Source: Calamus simplicifolius
Taxonomy: Eukaryota > Streptophyta > Magnoliopsida > Arecales > Arecaceae
NCBI GenBank assembly: GCA_900491605.1
Contig: UESW01003900.1
Coordinates: 2,229,990-2,293,989 of the forward strand
Direction of reading: 5' to 3'
DNA length: 64,000 nt
Of this stretch, positions 34,926-46,000 are shown one piece after another. The translations under genes were made by a program, and so were the position numbers. How positions within the stretch are numbered: position 1 is the stretch's first letter; each line of letters starts with the position of its first letter. Under the pieces are notes generated by a model that worked only from the letters and a program-made list of their open reading frames with translations, searched no databases and was not told the DNA's origin.

Positions 34926-35322
34926 TTTTTTTTGATTTTTTGGTTAATTGAGTCGCTAATGAGTCGCTAATGCGTCGCAATATTTTGTTGTCACAAAGGC
35001 GTCGCAAAGTGGTCGCAATTTAGTGACGAAATTTGGCGTCGCTAAATTTGCGTCGCTATTTCAGTATTTTCTTGTAGTGAAACATGCTCATCTCAAGGAG
35101 AATCTTTTAGAGCCTTAATCACATTGACCAAACACTCTTGGGTTTGTTTTGGACTCTTATCGAACCTCCATGTGTAAGCCAGTTTGCCAACTTGCTGAAC
35201 TAGCCCATTTAAAGCTTCCTTAAAATGCTTGGCTCTAAGTCTTGTAATTGGCCTGCTTGGAAGAGACAAAGGATCATGAGAATGCCGATCATCTTGAGTG
35301 TAGCTCAGTTTGCATCACAATG

Positions 35323-35440
35323 GATACTTGATACTTGACTACCATAAAAACTTATTATTTAATATATAAAATCGAGTTTGTCTCAATCAAAATTAGTGTC
35401 CTACATGCAAATAGAGGCTCACTCGACCCTAGTGGAGCCC
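35323..35440. other. Flank to the right of the gypsy element
   Basis: Short AT-rich sequence after the CAATG duplication, before the minisatellite. No gene was seen. Confidence 0.4.
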
Positions 35441-37400
35441 TACTCCAGACTTGAGCATAACTTGATCCAAATTGTAGCTTTGTTTCAGATTGAGCCTTAC
35501 TAGACCCAAATTAGAGACCTTCTCCCAAATTCAGTTTGACTCGACGTTAGTGGAGCCATGCTTCCAAATCGGGCTTGACTTAACTTAAATTAAAACCCTA
35601 TTACCAATTGGGTCTGACTCAACCTAAGAGAAGTCCTTATCTAAAATAGAGCTCAACTCAATCCAAATTGGAGTCTTGCTCCAAAATCGAGATTGACATG
35701 ATCCAAGTGGAGCCTTGCTCCCAAATTAAGCTTGACTTTATTCAAATTGGAGTCTTGCTCACAAATTAAGCCTAACCTAACAAAATTGGATCCCTTTGCT
35801 TTCAAATTGAGCATGTTCTGACCCAAATTTGAGCTTTACACCCAAATTGAGCTTGATTTGACTCAAGTTGGAGCTCTACCATCAAATTGAGCATGGCTCA
35901 ACCCATTGGAGCCCTATTATCAAATCAAGCCTGACTCAATCGAATTGGAGTCCTTCCAAATCGAGCATCACTTCTTCCAATTGGAGCCTTAATTCCAAAT
36001 TAAGCATAACTTAATCCAAATTAGAGTTTTGCTCCTAAATTGAGATTGACTTGTCCAAATTGGAGCCCTTCTCCCAAATCGAGCATGACCCAATACAAAT
36101 TAGAGCTCTACTACAAATCAAGACTAACTCAACCCAAATTAGATTTCTACTACTAAATCAAGCTTGACTTATCCAATTGGAACCCTGATCCCAAAATGAG
36201 CCTAAGTCAGCCCAATTGAAGCCCTACTGCCAAATCGAGCATGACTCGACTAAAATTGGAGACCTACTTTCAAACGAGCCAACCACGATCTAAATTGGAG
36301 TTCTGCTCCTAAATCGATCCTGACCTAACCCAATTGGATCCCTACTCTCTAATTGAGTATGGTTTGACCAAAATTAGAGCTCTACTCTCAAATCGAGCTC
36401 GAATTGGACCAAATTGGATCTCTACAAACAAAAAAGCCTAGTTCGACCCAATTAGAGCCCCATTTCAAATCGAGCTTGGCTCTGCCCAATTGGAACTCTT
36501 CTCCTAAATCAAGTCTGCCTCGATCTAAGTGGAATCCTACTTGCAAATCAAGCCTAACTTGATCCAAGTAGACTGAAGTGGAGCCCCACTTCCAAATCAA
36601 GCCTGACTCGATCCAAATTGAAGCCCTACTCCAAAATTGGGCTTGACTTGACCCAATAGGATCCTTGCATCCAAATCGAGCTTGATTCGACCCAAATTGA
36701 AGTTCTACTCACAAATCAAGCTAACTCCATCCAAATTAGAGTCCTGCTTCTAAACCAATCCTAACATGATTCCTACTCACAATTGAGCATGACCTGACCC
36801 AAACTAGAACTCTACTCTTAAATGGAGCCTAACTCAAACCAAATTAGAGTCTACACAAAAAAGGACTCAGCTCGACCCAATTGGAGCCCTATTCACAAAT
36901 CAAGCATGACTTGGTCCAATTGGATACCTACTCTCAAATTGAGTCTGCCTTGAGTAAAGCCTTCTTGCAAATGAACCATGACTCGACCCAAGTGGATTGA
37001 AGTTAAGCCCTACTCCCAAATTGAGTTGGTTTGAAACAAATTAGATCCTTCTCCCAAATCAGGCTTGACTAGACCCAATGGGAGCCCTACACCCAAATTG
37101 AGCCTATTGGGACCCAAATTGGAGTCTTGCTCCAAAATTGACTTGACTCGATCCAATTTAGAGTCTTGCTTATAAATGGAGACTAACTTGACCCAAGTGT
37201 AGCCCAGCCACCAAATTGAGCCTAACTTAACCTAAATAACCCCGCTCCAAAAATGCACCTAACTTGACGTACTTGGTACCCCACTTCTAAATTGATCTTA
37301 ATTCGACCCAAATTAGAGTTCTACTTCAAAATGGAGCCAAACTCAACCCAAATTAGAGTTCTACTTCCAAATCGAGCCAAACTCGACCCCAAACTAGAGT
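35440..37400. repeat. Degenerate minisatellite, unit about 40 bp
   Basis: Roughly 45-50 imperfect head-to-tail copies of a unit like CAAATCGAGCTTGACTCGAC followed by CCAAATTGGAGCCCTACTCC. Copies differ by many substitutions and small indels, so the array is old. No long ORF is kept. Confidence 0.9.
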
Positions 37401-37406
37401 TTTGTA

Positions 37407-39320
37407 TTGAAAATTATGGTCTAAAGAAGATAGTTTTTCTATGATGATTGACATCAGATGAAATATAATAAATGATTTGATATTTGCATCCTATATACTT
37501 GTTATATATAATGCTCCTGAAAGGTCTATGAATGTCAGAGATAATGATCTTGAGTGCTCGAGATGCTTTATGCATGAGTATAGAAGACACAAGATCATTT
37601 TATTACATTCGAAATACAATTGTCACAATTTTAATAAAGTTAGGTCCTTTATTATGAGAAATTAAAGTATACATAATTTTTAATTAGGAAAATAGTTTGT
37701 CTTGACTATTTGAGAGGGATTCTCGAATTAGTAAACTAGTACGCATATTGCATATTGACGGACTTACATGAGAATAAATTTTAAAAATATGCTATCATAA
37801 AATTTAACTCATAGCTATGAGAGTACGATGGTTCATAAGCTTAAGCAAGTCACTGAACTCAGACTTATAGCGTACATGCTTTAATTCACTAATGAGCAAA
37901 GTCCATAAATGACTGATACTCAGTGGGTTGGGCATATGCCACTAGGGTCTAGGAACATACTTACAATATAGTCATTCATGTACTTTTCATGAGAAAGAAA
38001 TAACACTCCCTTGTGAGGTTCAAATTAATCTTAAAACTATGCATAGCGATCTTTATAGATCGAGCGTAGACATGATCAATCGACGAGTTGATTCATGACG
38101 CTCAATGGATGGATACGAGGGAACCTAGAGCTCAATGTGTTAGATGGATATTGGACAAGTGATAGTACATAAATTACTTGATGCCAATATTCGAGTGTCG
38201 CATGAAGAAACCATTTGCGTATCAATATCATAGGTTAGGGATGAGATTGTCTTATGTGATAATTTATTTTATCTTGACATAAATGTCACACATATCCTGG
38301 AGTGCATTTATGATTTTCTGGTGGAAATAAATCATGACTAAGAATATTATCCTGAAGGAATGGTGGTGTAAGGACAATATTCATGGGAGCTAGGTTATGT
38401 GTGTCGGAGAAGTCCAAGGTGTAGACCATAAAAGGAAACTCACTCCTAAATTTTAAGAATTCATTTTTTAAAATTTTAGGTGATGCAATGAGCAAGTAAT
38501 GCTGCCAAATATTGTGTTTGATTTTTTTTAGGCTCTATGGGCTGTGACCAAAGTGAAGGCCATGGGTGGTTTGAGGACTTTGGGTTTGGGCTCTTTGGGC
38601 CTTATAGTCCCAATAAGCCTCTAGACCAGCTCATCCATTGCAAGTTGGGCATAATGTTCTCAGATCATGCGTAGAAGGAATATTTTCCAGAGATAATATG
38701 ATTTTTTACGAAGTGGTGTCTTCTTCTTCATGCATCTTTGTAAGATGATGAGGCACGTCTCTCTCATAGGGACACGATGATTTCTTCGATCAACATATTG
38801 CTTTTCATTCATAAATAGCAAGCGCCATGATCAGAGATGCAAGAAATTTTTTTTTTCCATTTTTTTTTCATTCACTCGTCTCCATCTGTTCAAAGAAAAC
38901 TATCTGCATTTTTAAGAATAGAAAAGACAGAGAGATCCAGAAAGATAAACACAAAGAATTCAGCTGATTTTTATTCATCAATTTTTTTTTTGCTTATTTC
39001 CTTGGCCATACCCCTTGCTCATTCAGGTAGTTGAGGATTAAAGACTCTCTCATTTATTCTCAAGAAGAAATTCAAGCAAAAATCTTCAGTAAAAAGGTAT
39101 ACAATCATTTTTTCAATTTTGATTACTGGTATCGCTCCGCACCAACCAAATTCAATATTTTAATCCAGACTTATCTTCATGATAAGAGTTTTGATCGGAT
39201 GGTTCTGTTCACGGGAATCTCACCGAAGATTAGAACGTCCAACTCATTTTATCTAGAGTTGAAGATAACTATAGCAAAATTTAAAAATCTCATCTTATCC
39301 GATCATCGACAACTCCCATC
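37407..39320 (+). repeat. Putative LTR of an unclassified retroelement
   Basis: It begins TGAAAATTATGG, runs about 1.9 kb, has a TATA-like CATAAATAGC near 38811 followed by T-rich and CT-rich sequence, and ends shortly before a primer-site-like TGGTATCAGAG. No partner LTR is in the window, so the borders are estimates and the call rests on the primer site and overall look. Confidence 0.4.
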
Positions 39321-39328
39321 ATTCAAAA

Positions 39329-39341
39329 TTGGTATCAGAGT
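39329..39341 (+). other. Primer-binding-site-like sequence
   Basis: ATTGGTATCAGAGTG matches the initiator-Met tRNA site used by plant LTR elements (TGGTATCAGAG). It marks the end of the putative LTR to its left. Confidence 0.55.
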
Positions 39342-40850
39342 GCTGGTTTTGATAATCAGTAATCAACGAATGGATGCCTCCTCTCTCCCGTTGGAGCTGG
39401 GAAAGATGAAAAATACTAGAACATGCCTTATGACTAGATCTTTCGTCCATTTTTCCTCCCTGTTTCATGGAACGTCCGGACTCCACGAAGGAGGAGTTCG
39501 GACGTTTGGACTCCACATGGAGGGAACTCAGACAGGTTCTTCCCTTCTTCATGGAATGGAAGGAATACACACGGGGCTCCCTTCTTCAGTGGACTCCACG
39601 CAGTTCCGTCCGGAAGACTTCCTGGGGATTGGACGATGGGGAACCAGATAAGATGATTGGGATTCCTTGTGAAAGGAAAGAAGAAGCCAAACGTTTGGCC
39701 TCCCATCTCTTGGAACGTCCGGACTCCACACTTATGAATACAAGTCGCTTCAAAGGTTCGAGCATCGCCCAAAGAGAATGAGGACGAGGGCGAGCTGGGA
39801 AGACAATTTCCTCACCCTTTCTGTCTTCAAGGGTGCTAAGCCAAATTTAAATTTATAAAATCTGCCAAAGGCGAGAAATTTTCAATAATTTCACTAAATT
39901 CTAGTTTAGATTTTTAAGACATGAAATAAAGTCGATCAAACACCGTTGTGTTGTGGTGGTGGGGGTTCAATTCTCTAATTTTATACTGGGGATGCCACCA
40001 AGGAATGGAAACGTGGAAAGAGGGATGGGAATATGTGGTGGTGGGGATTGCAAGGAAGCAGCGCCAGCCCTTCCTAAGCCCATATGAGACCAATATTATT
40101 AGTAGGATATTTATTTTTCCCTTGACCAAAGCGTCCTGTTGCCGGGTTCATATAGAGACGTCCACTAAAGCATTGAGAAGAAGGATGCTTGGCCTCCTTC
40201 TGTTCGAACCGTCTAATGCCAGGAATAGAAGGACTCCACAAAAGCAACTCAAACGTTGGCCTCCCTTTTTCCATTCGGATGACTTCTTGTTCGGTCCGTC
40301 TGGTTTCGGAACAAGGAACAAACAAATATAAAGAAAGAAGGATGCCTCCCTTCTTTCGTTCGGACTCCACGTGAGAGGAAGAGACTCCACGGATGAGACC
40401 TCAAAATGTGAAGAAAAGGGACCAAGCCACCAGGCTAAGGTTTTGGCCCCCCGTGGATCTGGGAAAGGTCACGGAAATTGGAGGTGTATCTTTGGAAGAC
40501 GGAAGTATCCGCGGAAAACTTCCTTCTATCAGTGACATTTATTGCTTATGTGTATTGAATGCATGTTTTATTGCCATGTTATCACTCATTACAATATTAT
40601 GAGTTATATATAATTAAAGGATCCTAATTTGGCATGATTGAATAGGTTAGAAACCAAATCACCTATTACAATTATGGGCGTGAATCAAAAAAATGATTAC
40701 ATAATTGGTTAAGTGATTAAAGGTATATCCAAAGCCATTTGGATATAAGGTAAATTACAAACCATACAAAAACTTAATTAACAAATTATCAAGTGTGTAA
40801 GGGTAACATGTAACCCAAGGCTTCCCAAAAAGGTTGATTCTTGTTATGAT
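39342..40850. other. Unresolved sequence, possible retroelement leader
   Basis: Contains repeated phrases around GTCCGGACTCCAC (39475, 39718) and GGACTCCAC (39506, 40230, 40365) and open frames of up to about 200 codons without recognisable domains. I do not call a gene. It may be the long leader of the element whose LTR lies to the left. Confidence 0.35.
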
Positions 40851-40856
40851 GCATGT

Positions 40857-41101
40857 GCTTACTCGTCACATGCGTGACCCCCATTAGGGATGGAGTACAT
40901 ACATCAGCTATAGTGGGAGAATTTTCAGTAAAATATTTAATTCTTTGTTTCATATGATATACTTACTCGTGTCACATGCATGAACCCCATTAGGGATGGG
41001 GTATGTCATTAGTTTATAATTCTAAGAATTAAATGAATAATCTAGGGTGTGCTGCTTGAACACTTACTCGTGTCACACGCGTGAACCCCATTAGGGATGG
41101 A
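40857..41101. repeat. Three copies of a 40-bp motif at about 100-bp spacing
   Basis: CTTACTCG(TG)TCACATGCGTGA followed by CCCCATTAGGGATGG occurs near 40857, 40961 and 41062 with small changes. The function is unknown. Confidence 0.8.
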
Positions 41102-41523
41102 GTTTTCAAACTTGTTAATCCTAGAAGATTAAACCTTGGTTAACACTTGACCTATAATGATAGGAGCCAAAAACCAAAGCAGTGATCATAACCAAGTAGG
41201 GCTCTTGGATCAGCACTTGGGGACTATGACCAGGTAGGACTTGGGTTGACTCATTTTTATGGAGGTCAATACAATGTTTACATTGAGACTTTGTAGATTT
41301 TTTTTTTAAGTTTTTGCTACATAGTAATCTTAATATTAAAAGAATATTTATGGAGCATATATAACTGATGCATGTATGCCAATATTTATATTTTAGATGT
41401 TGTCATCATTTTTTCCACTTGCTTCTATACTTAATAATATAATAAGTTAACCAGGCCAAACAATTTGAATTGAAAGAGAAATTTGGATATAGTACTCACT
41501 TTTACTGGGTATAAAGTATGTCC

Positions 41524-43080
41524 TAACAGATATCTATCCTCAGTTGGGTCAAAACCCAAAGGATACTGAAAAGCTTGAATTTGAAAAATGAAACAAGCTT
41601 GATGAGATGGCCAAATGCTATATCTTGGCTTAAGCCCAGTGCTAACAACATCACAACATGGAGACGGCTTATGATATAATTTTTAGTCTTCAAGAGATGT
41701 TCGCTCATTCGAATAGGGCTACACGACAGAGTGCTATTAGGAAGCGAATTAATCGTATGGCTGAAGGTACCCCGATCCGAGAGCATATGCTTAAAGTGAT
41801 GGGCTACCTATATGAGGTCATCAATTTGGGTGCTGAGATCGACCAAGAGACTCATATAGATATAGTGCTGGAAACCCTTTTAAGTTTATTCGATCAATTC
41901 AAGCTTAACTATTCAATGAACAAACATGGCATGACCCTCCCAGAGCTCTTATGAAAGAGCTGCAATCAGTTGAGCCAATTCTAGGGAAGGAAAAGGTAGT
42001 TCACTTTACTAAGGCTTCTTCTTCTAAGCCCAAAAGGCCCAAAGGAAAGAAGCAGCATCCTAAGGTAGCGAGTGGCAAGATCAAAAAGCCCAAGACCGCT
42101 AAAGGAGCAGTAAAAGGGAGATATTTCCATTGTAACCAAAAAGGGCACTAGAAGACAAACTGCCCAAAACTAATTGCCAAGAAGAATGCATCAGGTAATA
42201 TCTTTGTTATTGAAACATGTTTAGTAGTGGATTCTACTGTATCCTGGATTTGTAGACTCAGGAGCCACTAATCACATATGCAATTCATTGTAGGAGTTCC
42301 AAGTAACTAGAAGACTCAATAGAGAAGAGATATTACTGAGGTTGGGGATAGGAGTAAAAGTGGGAGCTACTAGTATTGGTAGAGTTAGTTTATCTTTTGG
42401 ATGTAACGAAAAACTTGTATTGGATGACTGCTTATATGGACCAGACATTAAAAGAAATTTAATTTTAGTAGCATGTCTGATTTCCTATGGTTACAATGTT
42501 TCTTTCCATTTTGATGTTTCCATTAGTAGAAATGGTACATCCAATAACTCCCACATCCAATGACATTAAGATAATGGACACTGTCTCAAATAAGAGAAAA
42601 ACTAAACACAATGAGGAAATACTTTGGAATTTAAGACTAGGTCACATAAACCTTAATATAGGATTAAGTGGCTTATCTAGGATGGATCCTTGGGTCCATT
42701 GGATAAGCCTTTGGAAGGCAAAATGACTAGAAGACCTTTTAAGACCAAAGGCCTTAGGGCCTTTGATTTACTGGATTGGTGCATACTGATGTATGACCAA
42801 TGACGGTACAAGCCCGAGAAGGTTTTGAGTATTTCATTACTTTTTATTGATGACTACTCAAGATATGGATATGTTTATCTGATGCGACATAAGTATGAGG
42901 CTTTTACAAAGTTTAAGCAGTTCAAGGCTGAAGTTAAGAATCAGTTGGAAAAATAAATCAAAGCTATTATATCAGATCGTGGAGATACCTTCTTAGAGAA
43001 TATAAATGGATCCTCATTGGCAATGGCATTATTTCTCAGCTTACTGCTCCTAGAACACATAAAGGAAAAATAGAACTCTA
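41524..43080 (+). pseudogene. Decayed copia gag-protease-integrase remnant
   Basis: Gag traits: MLKVMGYLYEVINLGAEIDQ, NYSMNKHGMTLPELL, a Lys-rich linker and the damaged CCHC knuckle FHCNQKGH-KTNCPK. Then come protease traces around 42230-42340, LYGPDIKRNLILVACLISYG, WNLRLGHINL, and the integrase core as DDYSRYGYVYLMRHKYEAF and SDRGDTFLEN. Many stops and shifts are present; reverse transcriptase and both LTRs are missing. It is cut on the right near 43080, where the satellite array begins. Confidence 0.8.
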
Positions 43081-43099
43081 CTTGAGATGGTAAGATGCA

Positions 43100-46000
43100 T
43101 GATGTGTCATGCGAGTTTACCAGAATAGGTCCGCTTGTAATGGGGTGGGCCCCGCTAGTAACTGAATAGGTCTGCCTCGTGTCACATTATCATTGCGCGC
43201 TTCAAAAAAATTACCTTATAGTTAGCGATGCCCAAAATGTGTCGCTAAATATAAGAAATGCATAGCTAATTAAGTTTAGCGATGCCATTGCGATGCCAAA
43301 GCCCCATAGCTAAACAATCGGTCGGTAAAGGGTTCATGCGTCACAAATGCATCGCTATTTAGCGAAGCCTTGACGCGTCACTATATAGCGATGCATTTTG
43401 TGCGTCGCTATTTAGCTATGCATTTGTTATGCAATATTGCATCGTTAAATAGTGACACATTTGTGACTCATTCAGTGCATCGCTAAATAGCGACGCATTC
43501 AGTGCGCTTTTAACTGAATAGGTCCGCCTCATGTCACATCATCATTGCGCTTGTAACGTCATTCTCGGAGATCATATCCTGACGTAGGACTGCAACAGTA
43601 TGGGCCCCGCTTGTAACTAAAAAGATCCGCCTCATGTCACATCATCATTGCATGCTTTAAAAAAATTCCTTATAGAAGTTCTCATTCTTATCATTTGTCT
43701 GCATAATCGACATAACACATTTCATCCGTTCGTATGGCATCGCCTCCATGACCCTGAACCTATAAAACCTCCACTACAAGAAATTTAATTTTTAGCGATT
43801 CCCAAAATGCATCGCTAAACATAAGAAATGCATCGATAATTAAGTTTAGTGATGCCATTGCGATGCCAGAACCCCATCGCTAAACAATCAGTCGGTAAAG
43901 GGTTCATGCATCACAAATGTGTTGCTATTTAGCGACACATTTGTGATGCAATAATGCATCGCTAAATAGCCATGCATTTGAATCGCATTCAGTGTGCTAA
44001 ATAGCAACACATTCAGTGTGTTTGAACTGAATAGGTTTGCCTTGTGTCACATCATCATTGCGTGCTTCCAAAAAAAATTACCTTATATAGTTAGCGATGC
44101 CCAAAATGCATCCCTAAGCAAAAGTATCGCTAATTAAGTTTAGCGATGCCATTGCGACGCCAAAGCCTCGTCGCTAAACAATCGGTCGGTAAAGGGTTTA
44201 TACATCACAAATTCTTTGCTATTTAGTGATGGTCTAAATGCGTCGCTATTTAGTGATGGACTGAATGAATCGCTATTTAGCAATGGCCTGAATGCGTCGC
44301 TATTTAGCGATGCATTTTGTGCATCACTATTTAGGGATGCATTTGAGACATTTAGTGCGTCGCTATTTAGGGATGCATTTGTGACCCATTTAGTGCATCG
44401 CTAAATAGCGATGCATTCAGTGCGCTTATAACTGAATAGGTCCGCCTCGTGTCACATCATCATTGCTGCGCACGTCCTTGGAAATCGTATCCTAACATAG
44501 GACTGTAATGGCATGGGCCCCGCTTGTAACTGAATAGGTCCGCCTCGTGTCATATCATCATTGTGCGCTTAAAAAAATGACCTTATAGAAGTTCTCATGC
44601 TTATCAGCTGTCCGCATAATTGATATAACACATTCCATCCATTCGTACGGCGTCGTCTCCATGACTCTGAACATATAAAACCTCCACTACAAGAAATTTA
44701 ATTTTTAGCGATGCCCAAAATGCATCGCTAAATATAAGAAAAGCATCGCTAATTAAGTTTAGCAATGCCAATGCGATGCTAAAGCTCCATCGCTAAACGA
44801 TCAGTCGGTAGAGGGTTCATGCATCACAAATGCATCACTATTTAGCAATGCATTTGGGACGCATTCAGTGCATCGCTAAATAGCAACGCATCGGTGCGCT
44901 TGTAATTGAATATGTCTACCCCGTGTCACATCATCATTGTGCTTGTAACATCCTTCTCAAAAATCAGAACCTGATGCAGGACTATAATGGCGTGAGCCCA
45001 GCTTGTAACTGAATAAGTCCACCTCATGTCACATCATCATTGCGCGCTTTCAAAAAAAATTACCATATAGTTAGCGATGCCCAAAATGCATTGCTAAACA
45101 TAAGAAATGTGTCGCTAATTAAGTTTAGCGATGTCATTGCGATGCCAAAGCCCCGTCGCTAAACAATCGGTCCGCAAAGGGTTCATGCGTCACAAATGCG
45201 TCGCTAAATAGCGACGCATTTGTGACGCAATAATACAACGCATTTGTGATGCATTCAGTGCGTCGCTAAATAGTGACGCATTCAGTGTGCTTGTAACTGA
45301 ATAGGTCTGCCTTGTGTCACATCATCATTGTGCATGTAATGTCTTTCTTAGAAATCGTATCCTAATGCAGGACTGTAACGGTGTGGGCCTCGCTAGTAAC
45401 TGAATAGGTTCGCCTCGTGTCACATCATTATTTTGCGCTTCCAAAAAAATTTACTTTGTAGTTAGCGATGCCCAAAATGCATCACTAAACATAAGAAATG
45501 CATCGCTAATTAAGTTTAGCGATACCATTGCGACGTCAAAGTCTCATCGCTAAACGATCGGTCGGTAAAGGGTTCATCACAAATGCGTTGTTATTTAGCG
45601 ATGCCCTGAACACGTCGCTATTTAGCGACGCATTTGTGATCCAATAATATGTTGCTAAATAGCGACGCATTTGTGACTCATTCGGTGCATCGCTAAATAG
45701 CAACGCATTTGGCGCACCGCTAAAGAGCGACACATTTAGTGCACTTGTAATTGAATAGGTCAGCCTTGTGTCACATCATCATTGTGCTTGTAACGTCCTT
45801 CTTGAAAATTGTATCCTGATGCATGACTAAAACGGCGTGGGCCCTACTTGTAATTGAATAGGTCTGCCTCGTGTCACAACATCATTGCGCGTTTCCAAAA
45901 AAAAATTACCTTATAGTTAGCGACGCCCAAAATGCATCGCTAAACATAAGAAATGCATCGCTAAATAAGTTTAGCGATGCCATTGCGATGCCAAAGCCCC

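Larger units (their letters stand above)
22313..35079 (-). mobile_element. CACTA (En/Spm) DNA transposon, 12.8 kb
   Basis: Ends are CACTACAAAAAAT on the left and ATTTTCTTGTAGTG on the right, with the 3-bp duplication AAA (22310-22312 and 35080-35082). Both subterminal regions are packed with GCGACGC/GCGTCGC motifs, the type of site CACTA transposase binds. Two genes read leftward: TNPD-like (24737-28427) and TNPA-like (23154-24586). Between the TNPD start and the right end lie about 6.6 kb of repeats of several kinds. It sits in the gypsy 5' LTR. Confidence 0.95.
3643..35317 (-). mobile_element. Ty3/gypsy LTR retrotransposon carrying three nested insertions
   Basis: The element starts TGATAT at 3643 and ends TGCATCA at 35317, flanked on both sides by the 5-bp duplication CAATG (3638-3642 and 35318-35322). 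Gag, protease, reverse transcriptase and integrase read on the minus strand, so the 5' LTR is the right one. Taking out the hAT, copia and CACTA insertions with their target duplications leaves about 6.2 kb. The matching outer duplication proves a single insertion event. The coding part is damaged: RNase H and the N-terminal integrase are missing and several frames are broken. Confidence 0.93.
21663..35317 (-). repeat. 5' LTR of the gypsy element (right), split by the CACTA insertion
   Basis: Pieces 21663-22312 and 35083-35317 together give about 885 bp and match the left LTR. A segment of about 45 bp (CCATTACCTAG..AAGATAAGAATCAAGGACTAC) is duplicated at 21755-21820 only in this copy. Confidence 0.9.

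Noticed and set aside
22313..35079. CRISPR-like or phage-like array
   Set aside because: Repeats are palindromic subterminal transposon motifs and plant satellites; no spacers of constant size and no cas genes, and the DNA is eukaryotic.
39031..40331. Open frames of 100-206 codons on both strands
   Set aside because: They overlap on opposite strands, contain repeated GTCCGGACTCCAC phrases and have no recognisable domain; more likely LTR/leader sequence.
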